A stretch of 7,820 nucleotides of DNA. Origin: QNYZ01 sp964577615 (GTDB lineage: Bacteria; Desulfobacterota; Desulfobacteria; Desulfobacterales; QNYZ01). The translations under genes were made by a program, and so were the position numbers. The DNA lies in NCBI GenBank assembly GCA_964577615.1, contig CAZNZW010000090.1:1-7820 (forward strand), in the 5' to 3' direction. Below, piece after piece: positions 1 through 6,069 of this stretch (the stretch's first letter is position 1; each line of letters begins with the position of its first letter). The notes below the pieces were generated by a model. The model was not told the origin of the DNA. It worked only from the letters and a program-made list of their open reading frames with translations, and did not search any database.

Positions 1-683
1 TGACCAACCTGGCCAATCAGCTGCCGGCCTATTTTCTCCATCTGCCCACCACGGTCTTTATCGTGCTGCCGCTCACCGGCCGGGCCGGTGTGCTCTATTT
101 TCTGATAACCTTTATTGCCGCGGCGATCCGTTTTGTTCTGGTGCTCGTTTATGGGAGGCTGCATCCCTCCGCAGCATCGGGGGCAGATGCCATCGGCGCT
201 GATGAACCAACGGCTGAGCGTCGACTGCGACCGGCCATATGGCCGGTATTGAAACGGAAATTACCGCGAAGGCTGGGCAGCATCGCCACGTTTGTCGTGC
301 CCATCTATATCGCTGTTTTTCTTTTCCAGAGCGCCGGTCTGTTTGACTGGCTTCGCCAGTGGATTGCCCAGTGGGTGACCACGGCTTTTATTCCCATTGA
401 AGCCCTTTCCCTGGTGGTCCTCAGCTTTGCCGCCGAATTCACATCGGGCTTTGCCGCGGCCGGGGCGCTGATGAATGCCGGGGTGATTACGATCAAGCAG
501 ACCGTGCTGGCCCTTTTGATCGGTAATGTGGTCGCCTTTCCCATCCGCGCCCTGCGCCACCAGCTTCCCCGCCTGATGGGCATTTTTGCCCCGAAAATGG
601 GGTTGCAGCTGCTTCTGCTGGGCCAGGGAATCCGGATTGTCAGCCTGGTGTTGGTGGGGTGGGTATACTATATGGTATGGTAA
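1..683 (+). CDS. Nucleoside-recognition/Gate-domain membrane protein, C-terminal part (5' truncated)
   Basis: The reading frame is open from base 3 to the TAA at 681-683, so the gene begins upstream of the window; the GTG at 63 is probably an internal codon because in-frame protein-like sequence precedes it. About 227 residues are visible. Hydrophobic segments are seen at nt ~96-155 (YFLITFIAAAIRFVLVLVYG), ~273-345, ~390-470, ~505-545 and ~625-680. A polar, basic loop (nt ~156-265) separates two halves, a layout typical of permeases with repeated Gate domains. The stretches EFTSGFAAAGALMNAG and PIRALRHQLPRLMGIF resemble nucleoside-recognition (Gate, PF07670-like) membrane proteins, a family related to the FeoB membrane part. 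The substrate cannot be read from sequence. Its position upstream of a cobalamin operon on the same strand makes cobalt or corrinoid-related transport a possible role, but this is inference only. Family assignment is moderately secure. Confidence 0.6.
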   Translation, partial: TNLANQLPAYFLHLPTTVFIVLPLTGRAGVLYFLITFIAAAIRFVLVLVYGRLHPSAASGADAIGADEPTAERRLRPAIWPVLKRKLPRRLGSIATFVVPIYIAVFLFQSAGLFDWLRQWIAQWVTTAFIPIEALSLVVLSFAAEFTSGFAAAGALMNAGVITIKQTVLALLIGNVVAFPIRALRHQLPRLMGIFAPKMGLQLLLLGQGIRIVSLVLVGWVYYMVW

Positions 684-690
684 GATGCGT
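683..690 (+). repeat. 8-bp direct repeat, left copy (candidate target-site duplication)
   Basis: The sequence agatgcgt begins on the last base of the permease stop codon and abuts the left end of the inverted-repeat element. The same 8 bases recur at 844-851, directly after the right end. Flanking bases beyond the 8 do not match, so the repeat is exactly 8 bp. Confidence 0.55.
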
Positions 691-735
691 GTAACTGTTC
701 AGCCGCAGATCCACACAGATAAATCCAAGTATGTT

Positions 736-765
736 TAAACACAAAGAGATGACAGATATTATAAT
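736..765 (+). promoter_or_regulatory. Possible sigma70-type promoter inside the palindromic element
   Basis: A perfect TATAAT lies at 760-765, within a 12-bp palindrome (atattataatat, 756-767) in the most AT-rich part of the window. A weak -35 match, taaaca (736-741), sits 18 bp upstream. Transcription would begin near 772 and give a leader of about 130 nt before cbiA. The AT-rich setting makes chance matches likely, so confidence is low; if real, the inserted element supplies the cbi operon promoter. Confidence 0.25.
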
Positions 766-810
766 ATTCAAAAAATCTGTATGTGATAATAAAAGAAAAA
801 AATATCCGTG

Positions 811-840
811 ACGATCCGCGCAGATCCGCGGCTGAATCGT
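811..840 (+). other. Possible leader RNA hairpin upstream of cbiA
   Basis: The arms acgat (811-815) and atcgt (836-840) pair fully. Inside them ccgcg (816-820) pairs with cgcgg (827-831) around a 6-nt loop, leaving a 4-nt bulge (832-835). A run of seven T follows at 851-857, but ten bases separate it from the stem, so this is not a standard intrinsic terminator. The stem falls in the right arm of the palindromic element and may simply reflect its repeat units. Confidence 0.25.
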
Positions 841-843
841 TCC

Positions 844-851
844 AGATGCGT
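844..851 (+). repeat. 8-bp direct repeat, right copy (candidate target-site duplication)
   Basis: Second copy of agatgcgt, abutting the right end of the inverted-repeat element. Removing one copy plus the 153-bp element would leave about 57 nt between the permease stop and the cbiA start, a spacing usual within an operon. Confidence 0.55.
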
Positions 852-888
852 TTTTTTGAAAACCGGGAAAACCAGCGGAAAAATAAAT

Positions 889-894
889 AAGGAG
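889..894 (+). promoter_or_regulatory. Ribosome binding site of cbiA
   Basis: AAGGAG matches the anti-Shine-Dalgarno core. It lies 7 nt before an in-frame ATT at 902 and 4 nt before an in-frame ACG at 899. It decides the cbiA start: the first conventional in-frame start (TTG at 968) is more than 70 nt downstream and would remove the nucleotide-binding loop. Confidence 0.75.
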
Positions 895-901
895 CAAAAC
901 G

Positions 902-2320
902 ATTACCAAAGGATTCGTCATCGCCGGCACCCACAGTGGCGCCGGGAAAACCACCATCACCCTGGGATTGATGATCGCCCTGTCACAGCGGGGCCTGACG
1001 GTTGCGCCGTTCAAGGTGGGGCCGGACTTCATTGATCCCGGTCATCATCGAGTGGCCGTGGGGGTGGACAGCCGCAACCTGGATGGCTGGATGCTGGAAA
1101 AGGCATACAACCAGGCCTGCTTTGCTACCCATACGGCGGATGCGGATATTGCCGTGGTCGAAGGGGTGATGGGATTATACGACGGGTTCAGCGGGACGAG
1201 TGGAGCCGGGTCCACTGCCCAGATGGCCAAATGGCTCGGGCTCCCGGTGGTCCTGGTCGTCAATGCCGCTTCCATGGCCCGCAGCGCGGCGGCGCTGGTC
1301 CAGGGATTTGAGCGGTTCGATCCGGCGGTGACCTTTGCCGGGGTGGTCTTCAACAATCTGGGTAGTCCGGGACACCTGGACTACCTGGCCCAGGCCATGG
1401 CCGCCTATGTGGATATGCCCGTGCTGGGCGGTTTTTTGCGGGATGACCGCCTAAAGATGCCCGAGCGGCATCTGGGACTGATCACGGCGGAAGACCGGCC
1501 CCTGTCCGGGGAATGGATGAATACCCTGTCCGGCCGGATCGAGGCCCAGCTGGATGTAGACAAACTATTGGAAAGCCTGTCCGAGATCCATTTGCCCCGG
1601 TTGGTAGATCAGCCATCTGGTATCCGGCCTTCCACAGGCATCCGGATCGGCGTGGCCAGAGACCGGGCTTTTTGCTTTTATTACCCGGACAATCTCGACC
1701 TGCTGGAAAAAGCCGGTGCGCAGATCGTCCCCTTTTCACCGTTGAACGATACTAAACTCCCCGGCAACCTGGACGGCATCTATTTCGGCGGGGGATACCC
1801 GGAGCTGCACGCCGCGGCACTGGCTGAAAATAAGTCGATGCGGGACGCCGTCCGGCACGCCAGTCGGGAGGGACTGCCCATCTACGGAGAATGCGGCGGT
1901 TTCATGTACCTCTGTCGGGAACTGATTGATGCCGACGGCGGCGCTCACCCCATGTGCGGCTGTTTTCCCATGACCACGCAGATGCATCCGAAGCTGCGGG
2001 TATTGGGCTATCGTCAGGTGGCGCTGAGCACGGATACGCTTCTGGGGCCGGAAGGGGTGGTTCTGCGGGGGCATGAATTTCACTATTCGGATCTGGCGGC
2101 CCCGGCTGCCGAAACTGACAGATCCGTTCAAACCGTCTACACGGTCAGCGCCCGCAAAGGCGCAAAGCCGCGGCCCGAAGGGTATCGGGTCCACCAGACC
2201 CTGGGCAGCTACATTCATCTGCATTTCGGCAGCCGGCCGGAAAGTGCCGCGGCATTTGTCGATCGATGTCAAAAAGTTCAACACCAAAGGAGCGCCATCC
2301 ATGAAACCCGAGCAGATTGA
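902..2320 (+). CDS. cbiA: Cobyrinate a,c-diamide synthase CbiA
   Basis: CbiA is a cytosolic glutamine amidotransferase that uses ATP to amidate the a and c side chains of cobyrinate. With ATT at 902 read as the start the protein has 472 residues, close to the family length. The N-terminal ATPase domain opens with the P-loop GTHSGAGKTT (residues 9-18), followed by FKVGPDFIDPGHH (~37-49) and VVEGVMGLYDG (~85-95). The C-terminal class I amidotransferase domain has FGGGYPELHAAAL (~295-307), the nucleophile Cys331 in GECGGFMYL, and the late histidines GHEFHYSDL and HLHFGSRPE. In Salmonella CbiA the catalytic cysteine is near the same position (~330). No in-frame ATG, GTG or TTG lies between the upstream stop (TAA 884-886) and TTG 968, so a non-standard start (ATT, or ACG 899) or a base error must be assumed. 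The 3' end overlaps cbiC by 20 bp. Function is very secure; the start is the uncertain part. Confidence 0.95.
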   Translation: MTKGFVIAGTHSGAGKTTITLGLMIALSQRGLTVAPFKVGPDFIDPGHHRVAVGVDSRNLDGWMLEKAYNQACFATHTADADIAVVEGVMGLYDGFSGTSGAGSTAQMAKWLGLPVVLVVNAASMARSAAALVQGFERFDPAVTFAGVVFNNLGSPGHLDYLAQAMAAYVDMPVLGGFLRDDRLKMPERHLGLITAEDRPLSGEWMNTLSGRIEAQLDVDKLLESLSEIHLPRLVDQPSGIRPSTGIRIGVARDRAFCFYYPDNLDLLEKAGAQIVPFSPLNDTKLPGNLDGIYFGGGYPELHAAALAENKSMRDAVRHASREGLPIYGECGGFMYLCRELIDADGGAHPMCGCFPMTTQMHPKLRVLGYRQVALSTDTLLGPEGVVLRGHEFHYSDLAAPAAETDRSVQTVYTVSARKGAKPRPEGYRVHQTLGSYIHLHFGSRPESAAAFVDRCQKVQHQRSAIHETRAD

Positions 2321-2930
2321 GCAAAAAAGCTTTGAAATAATAGATGAAGAAGCCGGTCGTCACGACTTTCCCCCGGACCAGTGGCCGATTGTGCGGCGGA
2401 TGATCCACACCTCGGCGGATTTTGAATATATGGACAGCGTCCGCTTTCACCCGGAGGCGGTAGCGGCGGGAATCAGCGCCATCCGGCAGGGCGGCATGAT
2501 TTTTACCGACACCAACATGCTGCGGACCGGCGTGCGCCAGCGGGACCTGGACCGGTTCGGGGCCACGGTAAAATGCCTCATGGCCGATCCGGAGGTGGGC
2601 CGGTTGGCGACCGTCAGCGGGGACACCCGGGCAAAGGTCGCGGTGGATGCGGCCGCCGATGAGATGGCGGGCGGGATCTACGCCGTCGGCAATGCGCCCA
2701 CGGCCCTTTTACGTCTCATCGAGCTGATCAATACCGGCAAGGCCGCACCGGCCCTGGTGATCGGGCTGCCCGTTGGTTTTGTCAACGCGGCCGAATCAAA
2801 AGCGGCGCTTCTGGACGTGGATATCCCCTATATTACCAACGTGGGGCGAAAAGGCGGTTCCAATGTGGCGGCCAGTGTCGTCAATGCCCTGATCCTGCTG
2901 GCCCTTGAAGAAGCGAAGAACAAGGATTGA
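2301..2930 (+). CDS. cbiC: Cobalt-precorrin-8 methylmutase CbiC
   Basis: CbiC moves the methyl group from C11 to C12 of the corrin ring, turning cobalt-precorrin-8 into cobyrinate, the substrate of the neighbouring CbiA. The ATG at 2301 follows AAAGGAG (2286-2292) by 8 nt and gives 209 residues, the normal length; in-frame sequence upstream of it is cbiA read in another frame. Seen in the protein: His36 in RRMIHTSADFEY, matching the catalytic histidine of CobH/CbiC; GGMIFTDTNML (64-74); AVGNAPTAL (128-136); GLPVGFVNAAESK (155-167), highly typical of the family; and GRKGGSNVAASVVNAL near the C-terminus (182-197). It starts inside the end of cbiA and stops 3 bp before cbiD, implying coupled translation. 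No anomaly was seen. Confidence 0.96.
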   Translation: MKPEQIEQKSFEIIDEEAGRHDFPPDQWPIVRRMIHTSADFEYMDSVRFHPEAVAAGISAIRQGGMIFTDTNMLRTGVRQRDLDRFGATVKCLMADPEVGRLATVSGDTRAKVAVDAAADEMAGGIYAVGNAPTALLRLIELINTGKAAPALVIGLPVGFVNAAESKAALLDVDIPYITNVGRKGGSNVAASVVNALILLALEEAKNKD

Positions 2931-2933
2931 TCC

Positions 2934-4058
2934 GTGGCCCGGCGATCTAAGAAAAAATTACGCACCGGTTTTACGACGGGAACATCGGCCGCAGCGGCGG
3001 TAAAGGGCGCCCTGACGCTCCTTGCCACCGGGACCGCGCCGAAAACGGTGAATGTGCAACTGCTGATCGACAAAACACTGACCATCGCCATTGCCGATTG
3101 CCGCAAAACCGGCCCTGACAGCGCCCGGTGTACGGTGATCAAGGATGGCGGGGATGACCCGGATATCACCCACAAAGCGGAAATCGGCGCCGAGGTAAAG
3201 ATCGACCGGATAGACCCGTCGGGTGCGGTTTGTATCCGGGGTGGAAAAGGGGTCGGCACGGTAACCAAACCGGGCCTGGAAACGCCGCCGGGACAGCCCG
3301 CAATCACATCAGGTCCAATGAAAATGATCAAGATGGCCGTGACTGATGTTCGCGAAATGCATGCGGACACAGGTGCCGTGGATATTGAAATCTTCGTGCC
3401 ACGGGGTGAAATTCTGGCCCGCAAAACGCTGAACGCCCGGCTGGGGATTCTCGGCGGTATCTCGATCCTCGGCACCACCGGTGTGGTCAAACCACTTTCC
3501 CATGCCGCGTATATCGCCACCATCGATAAATCACTCTCCGTGGGCCGGGCGGTTGGCCTGGATCAGGCGGTTTTCACCACCGGACGGCGCAGTGAGCGGT
3601 TTGCGCAGAAGTTATGGCCCGACCGTCCTCCGGAAAGCTATATTCAGATCGGCGACTATTTTGCCACAGCCATGGAGATGGCGGCCGGATATGGATTTGA
3701 ACGGATCACCATCGCCATCTTTTTCGGCAAGGCCGTCAAGATGGCCCAGGGAATTGGCCACACCCATGCCCGGTCGGCCCGGTTGACTCTGGACCAGTTG
3801 GCCCGATGGGCCGTGGAGGAGACGGGCAGCGAGCACCTGGCCGGGCAGATCCGTCAGGCCAATACGGCCCGGCATGTGTTTGATTTTATCAAGGATGACT
3901 ACCCGGCGCTTGTTTCGCGGGTGGGGCGCGAAATTGCAGGCGTGGCCCGGCGGTTTGCCGATGATCGGATAGACGTCCGGGTGGTGATTTTCGATTTTGA
4001 CGGCAGTCTCTGTTTCGATTCAGAGGAGCAATCAAAAGGAGCGGCGAAACAGTCATGA
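2934..4058 (+). CDS. cbiD: Cobalt-precorrin-5B C1-methyltransferase CbiD
   Basis: CbiD methylates C1 of cobalt-precorrin-5B with S-adenosylmethionine; it is specific to the anaerobic pathway and is not a member of the common corrin methyltransferase fold. The GTG at 2934 has AAGGA (2922-2926) 7 nt upstream and lies 3 bp after cbiC, giving 374 residues. Family segments seen: LRTGFTTGTSAAAAVKGA (9-26), KDGGDDPDITH (70-80), GGKGVGTVT (103-111), RLGILGGISILGTTGVV (169-185) and FTTGRRSE (214-221). Departures compared with Salmonella CbiD as I remember it: Ser18 where that protein has Cys (TTGSCA), IFFGKAVK (262-269) in place of VGHPGKLIK, and GHTHARS (275-281) in place of FHTHSHI. The 3' end overlaps cbiET by 4 bp (ATGA). 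The family call is secure. Confidence 0.95.
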   Translation: MARRSKKKLRTGFTTGTSAAAAVKGALTLLATGTAPKTVNVQLLIDKTLTIAIADCRKTGPDSARCTVIKDGGDDPDITHKAEIGAEVKIDRIDPSGAVCIRGGKGVGTVTKPGLETPPGQPAITSGPMKMIKMAVTDVREMHADTGAVDIEIFVPRGEILARKTLNARLGILGGISILGTTGVVKPLSHAAYIATIDKSLSVGRAVGLDQAVFTTGRRSERFAQKLWPDRPPESYIQIGDYFATAMEMAAGYGFERITIAIFFGKAVKMAQGIGHTHARSARLTLDQLARWAVEETGSEHLAGQIRQANTARHVFDFIKDDYPALVSRVGREIAGVARRFADDRIDVRVVIFDFDGSLCFDSEEQSKGAAKQS

Positions 4059-5269
4059 ATAAAGTGGTTGTTATCGGTATGGGCCTGTCGTCCGGGGATC
4101 TCACGGCCGTCCACCTCGACATGATCCGGTCGGCGGATATTTTGATGGGCGGCCGGCGGCACCTGGCGGATTTTGAATCGCTGGAAGTAAGAAAAGAAGT
4201 GATTACCGGGAAGATCGACGATACGATTGCGTTTATCCGGCGGCACATGGAGAGCAAGCGGATTGTGGTATTGGCATCGGGTGACCCGCTTTTTTTCGGT
4301 ATCGGGGATCGGTTGATCCGGGAATTCGGCCCGGATCGTGTGACGATCCACCCCAACGTTACTTCCGCGGCCGCGGCCTTTGCCCGGATTAACCTGCCCT
4401 GGTCCGAGGCCCGGATCGTCAGCCTTCACGGCCGCGACCGAAAATGGGCGCTGCTCGATGCCCTGAAGGCAGGGGTTCCGGTCGCCGTGCTGACCGATCA
4501 CCACTACACCCCCGGCTGGCTGGCCGGGTGGCTGCAGGACCGGGGGATTTTTGATGTGAAGATGGCCGTCTTTGAACAACTGGGCATGCCTGACGAGGCT
4601 TTTGGCTGGTATGACCTGGATAAGGCAATCGGAAAACAGTTTGCCCAGCCCAACGTGGTAATTCTGGAACCGGATCGCCCTCCGGCATCGCCCTGGATAG
4701 GGATGGATGACGATCTTTTTGATCGCGAGAAGGGATTGATCACCAAATCCGACGTCCGGGCCGTGACGCTGTCCAGGCTGGCCCTGAAACCGGGCCAGAC
4801 CCTCTGGGACCTGGGGGCGGGCAGCGGATCGGTGGGGATCGAGGCCGCCACGCTTCTGGGACCGGGCCGGATCGTGGCCGTGGAACAAAAAGCGTCACGC
4901 GTGGCGCAGATCAAAGCCAACGCCCGGCGACTGGGTGTGTTTAATCTTGACGGGGTTCAGGCCAGACTCCCCGACGGGCTCGAACGACTCCCCCGGCCGG
5001 ACCGGATCTTCATTGGCGGGGGCGGAAAAGACCTGCCAGCCATCATTTTGGCCGCCGCCGGATATCTGCCGCCAGATGGCATCATGGTGGCCAACACGGT
5101 CCTGCTGGACAATCTGACGGCGGCCACCGGGGCAATGGAAACCGCCGGTCTGGATACAACTGTCACCCAGATTCAGATCAGCAACAGCAAGTCCATGCCG
5201 TGGAGCCGGCGCTTTGTCCCCCAGAGCCCGGTGTGGATTATTACCGGAAAAATGAAAGCGAAAAAATGA
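4055..5269 (+). CDS. cbiET: Fused CbiE-CbiT: cobalt-precorrin-7 C5-methyltransferase / cobalt-precorrin-6B C15-methyltransferase (decarboxylating)
   Basis: A 404-residue fusion with the same domain order as aerobic CobL. The CbiE half (1 to ~205) is a class III corrin methyltransferase: VVVIGMGLSSGDLT (4-17), LASGDPLFFGIG (73-84), and TSAAAAFARINLPW followed by VSLHGRD (103-128). A linker (~206-225) leads to the CbiT half, a Rossmann methyltransferase with GLITKSDVRAVTLSRL (227-242), SAM motif DLGAGSGSVGIE (252-263), acidic VAVEQ (274-278) and IFIGGGGKDL (318-327). Together the halves methylate C5 and C15 and decarboxylate the C12 acetate. The ATG at 4055 overlaps the cbiD stop by ATGA; AAAAGGAG (4034-4041) is 13 nt upstream, rather far, so re-initiation after cbiD may matter. 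The stop overlaps cbiF in another ATGA. In many anaerobes cbiE and cbiT are separate genes. Confidence 0.95.
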   Translation: MNKVVVIGMGLSSGDLTAVHLDMIRSADILMGGRRHLADFESLEVRKEVITGKIDDTIAFIRRHMESKRIVVLASGDPLFFGIGDRLIREFGPDRVTIHPNVTSAAAAFARINLPWSEARIVSLHGRDRKWALLDALKAGVPVAVLTDHHYTPGWLAGWLQDRGIFDVKMAVFEQLGMPDEAFGWYDLDKAIGKQFAQPNVVILEPDRPPASPWIGMDDDLFDREKGLITKSDVRAVTLSRLALKPGQTLWDLGAGSGSVGIEAATLLGPGRIVAVEQKASRVAQIKANARRLGVFNLDGVQARLPDGLERLPRPDRIFIGGGGKDLPAIILAAAGYLPPDGIMVANTVLLDNLTAATGAMETAGLDTTVTQIQISNSKSMPWSRRFVPQSPVWIITGKMKAKK

Positions 5270-6069
5270 CACCAACCGATCAACATTCCATCATTATCTG
5301 CGGGGCCGGGCCGGGCGATCCGGACCTGATTACCGTCAAGGGCCAGAAGGCGCTGGCCCGGGCCGACCTGGTCCTTTATGCCGGATCACTGGTGCCCAAG
5401 GCCGTCCTCACCTGGGCCCCAAAGGCGGCAAAACGGATCTCCAGCGCCGGAATGGACCTGGCACAGATTATCGATACCATGGCCACGGCCCATGCATCCG
5501 GCAAACAGGTGGTGCGGCTTCATACCGGCGACCCCAGCCTCTACGGCGCCATCATGGAGCAGATGGCCGAGCTGCGGCAACGCCATATCCCTTATCAGGT
5601 CATCCCCGGGGTCACGGCCGCTTTTGCCGCCGCCGCCGCCATGGGCATCGAATATACCGTCCCCGAACAGACCCAGACCCTGATCCTGACCCGGATGGAA
5701 GGGCGGACACCGGTCCCGGAAGCCGAACGCCTGGTATCCCTTGCCAGCCATGGGGCGTCCATGGTGATCTACCTGAGTATGGCCCTGATCACCAAAGTGG
5801 CCCCGATTCTGGCCGACGCCTATGGCCCCGAAGCGCCCTGCGCCGTGGCCTATCGCGTCAGTCATCCGGATGAGCGGATCATTTCGACCCGGCTGGACGC
5901 ATTGGTCAAGACCGTGGAAACCGCCGGTATTGATCGTCATGCCGTTATCATGGTGGGACCGGCCATGGCCGACCCCTCGGCCCAGGAAGGCCTGCGCTCC
6001 AAACTCTACCACAAGGATTTTTCCCATGGATATCGGAGTGGATACCGGGATGGACACCGGGCCGATTAA
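5266..6069 (+). CDS. cbiF: Cobalt-precorrin-4 C11-methyltransferase CbiF
   Basis: CbiF adds the C11 methyl group from S-adenosylmethionine to cobalt-precorrin-4. The ATG at 5266 overlaps the cbiET stop (ATGA); the frame is open further upstream (an in-frame ATG at 5200), but that part is cbiET in another frame and has no counterpart in the family. The Shine-Dalgarno match is poor, so translation probably depends on ribosomes finishing cbiET. The 267-residue protein shows class III methyltransferase motifs: GAGPGDPDLITVKG (13-26), LHTGDPSLYG (85-94), IPGVTAAFAAAAAMGIEYT (113-131) and LTRMEGRTPVPE (141-152). The usual C-terminal ending (SKLYHKDFSHGYR, 245-257) is followed by about ten extra Gly/Arg/Asp-rich residues, encoded where the gene overlaps the start of cbiG by 44 bp. 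Assignment is very secure. Confidence 0.96.
   Translation: MTPTDQHSIIICGAGPGDPDLITVKGQKALARADLVLYAGSLVPKAVLTWAPKAAKRISSAGMDLAQIIDTMATAHASGKQVVRLHTGDPSLYGAIMEQMAELRQRHIPYQVIPGVTAAFAAAAAMGIEYTVPEQTQTLILTRMEGRTPVPEAERLVSLASHGASMVIYLSMALITKVAPILADAYGPEAPCAVAYRVSHPDERIISTRLDALVKTVETAGIDRHAVIMVGPAMADPSAQEGLRSKLYHKDFSHGYRSGYRDGHRAD

Larger units (their letters stand above)
691..843. mobile_element. MITE-like palindromic element, ~153 bp, non-coding
   Basis: The two ends of this AT-rich interval are imperfect inverted repeats of about 30 bp. Aligning 691-720 with the reverse complement of 814-843 gives 22 of 30 matches, including the core ttcagccgcagatc (698-711) against gatccgcggctgaa (823-836) with one mismatch. 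An inner pair, acagat (752-757) and atctgt (775-780), shares nearly the same centre (~766), so the whole piece is roughly a large palindrome. The right arm is built of imperfect 10-nt units (atccgtgacg, atccgcgcag, atccgcggct; 804-833). The element is flanked exactly by 8-bp direct repeats. It carries no credible ORF. The pattern is that of a small non-autonomous transposable element or a dispersed intergenic repeat; the mobilising transposase family is not identifiable. Alternatively it is a REP-like repeat whose flanking repeat is coincidental. Confidence 0.55.

Noticed and set aside
811..857. Intrinsic terminator (hairpin followed by seven T)
   Set aside because: Ten unpaired bases separate the stem from the T run and the stem is bulged, so it does not fit a standard terminator; kept only as a possible hairpin.
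684..901. CRISPR repeat or tRNA in the intergenic region
   Set aside because: The repeated 10-nt units are contiguous and imperfect with no spacers, and no cloverleaf can be drawn.
808..1035. 75-codon frame on the + strand starting with GTG inside the palindromic element
   Set aside because: It runs into cbiA in another frame, and its Arg/His-rich second half is the shifted P-loop region; no independent support.
968..2320. TTG at 968 as the cbiA start
   Set aside because: It would remove the whole P-loop required for ATP binding and has no Shine-Dalgarno sequence; the good site is at 889-894.
3899..4888. 329-codon open frame on the minus strand
   Set aside because: It lies antisense to the clearly conserved cbiD end and cbiET, has low-complexity shadow composition and matches no recognisable family; GC-rich coding often leaves such frames open.
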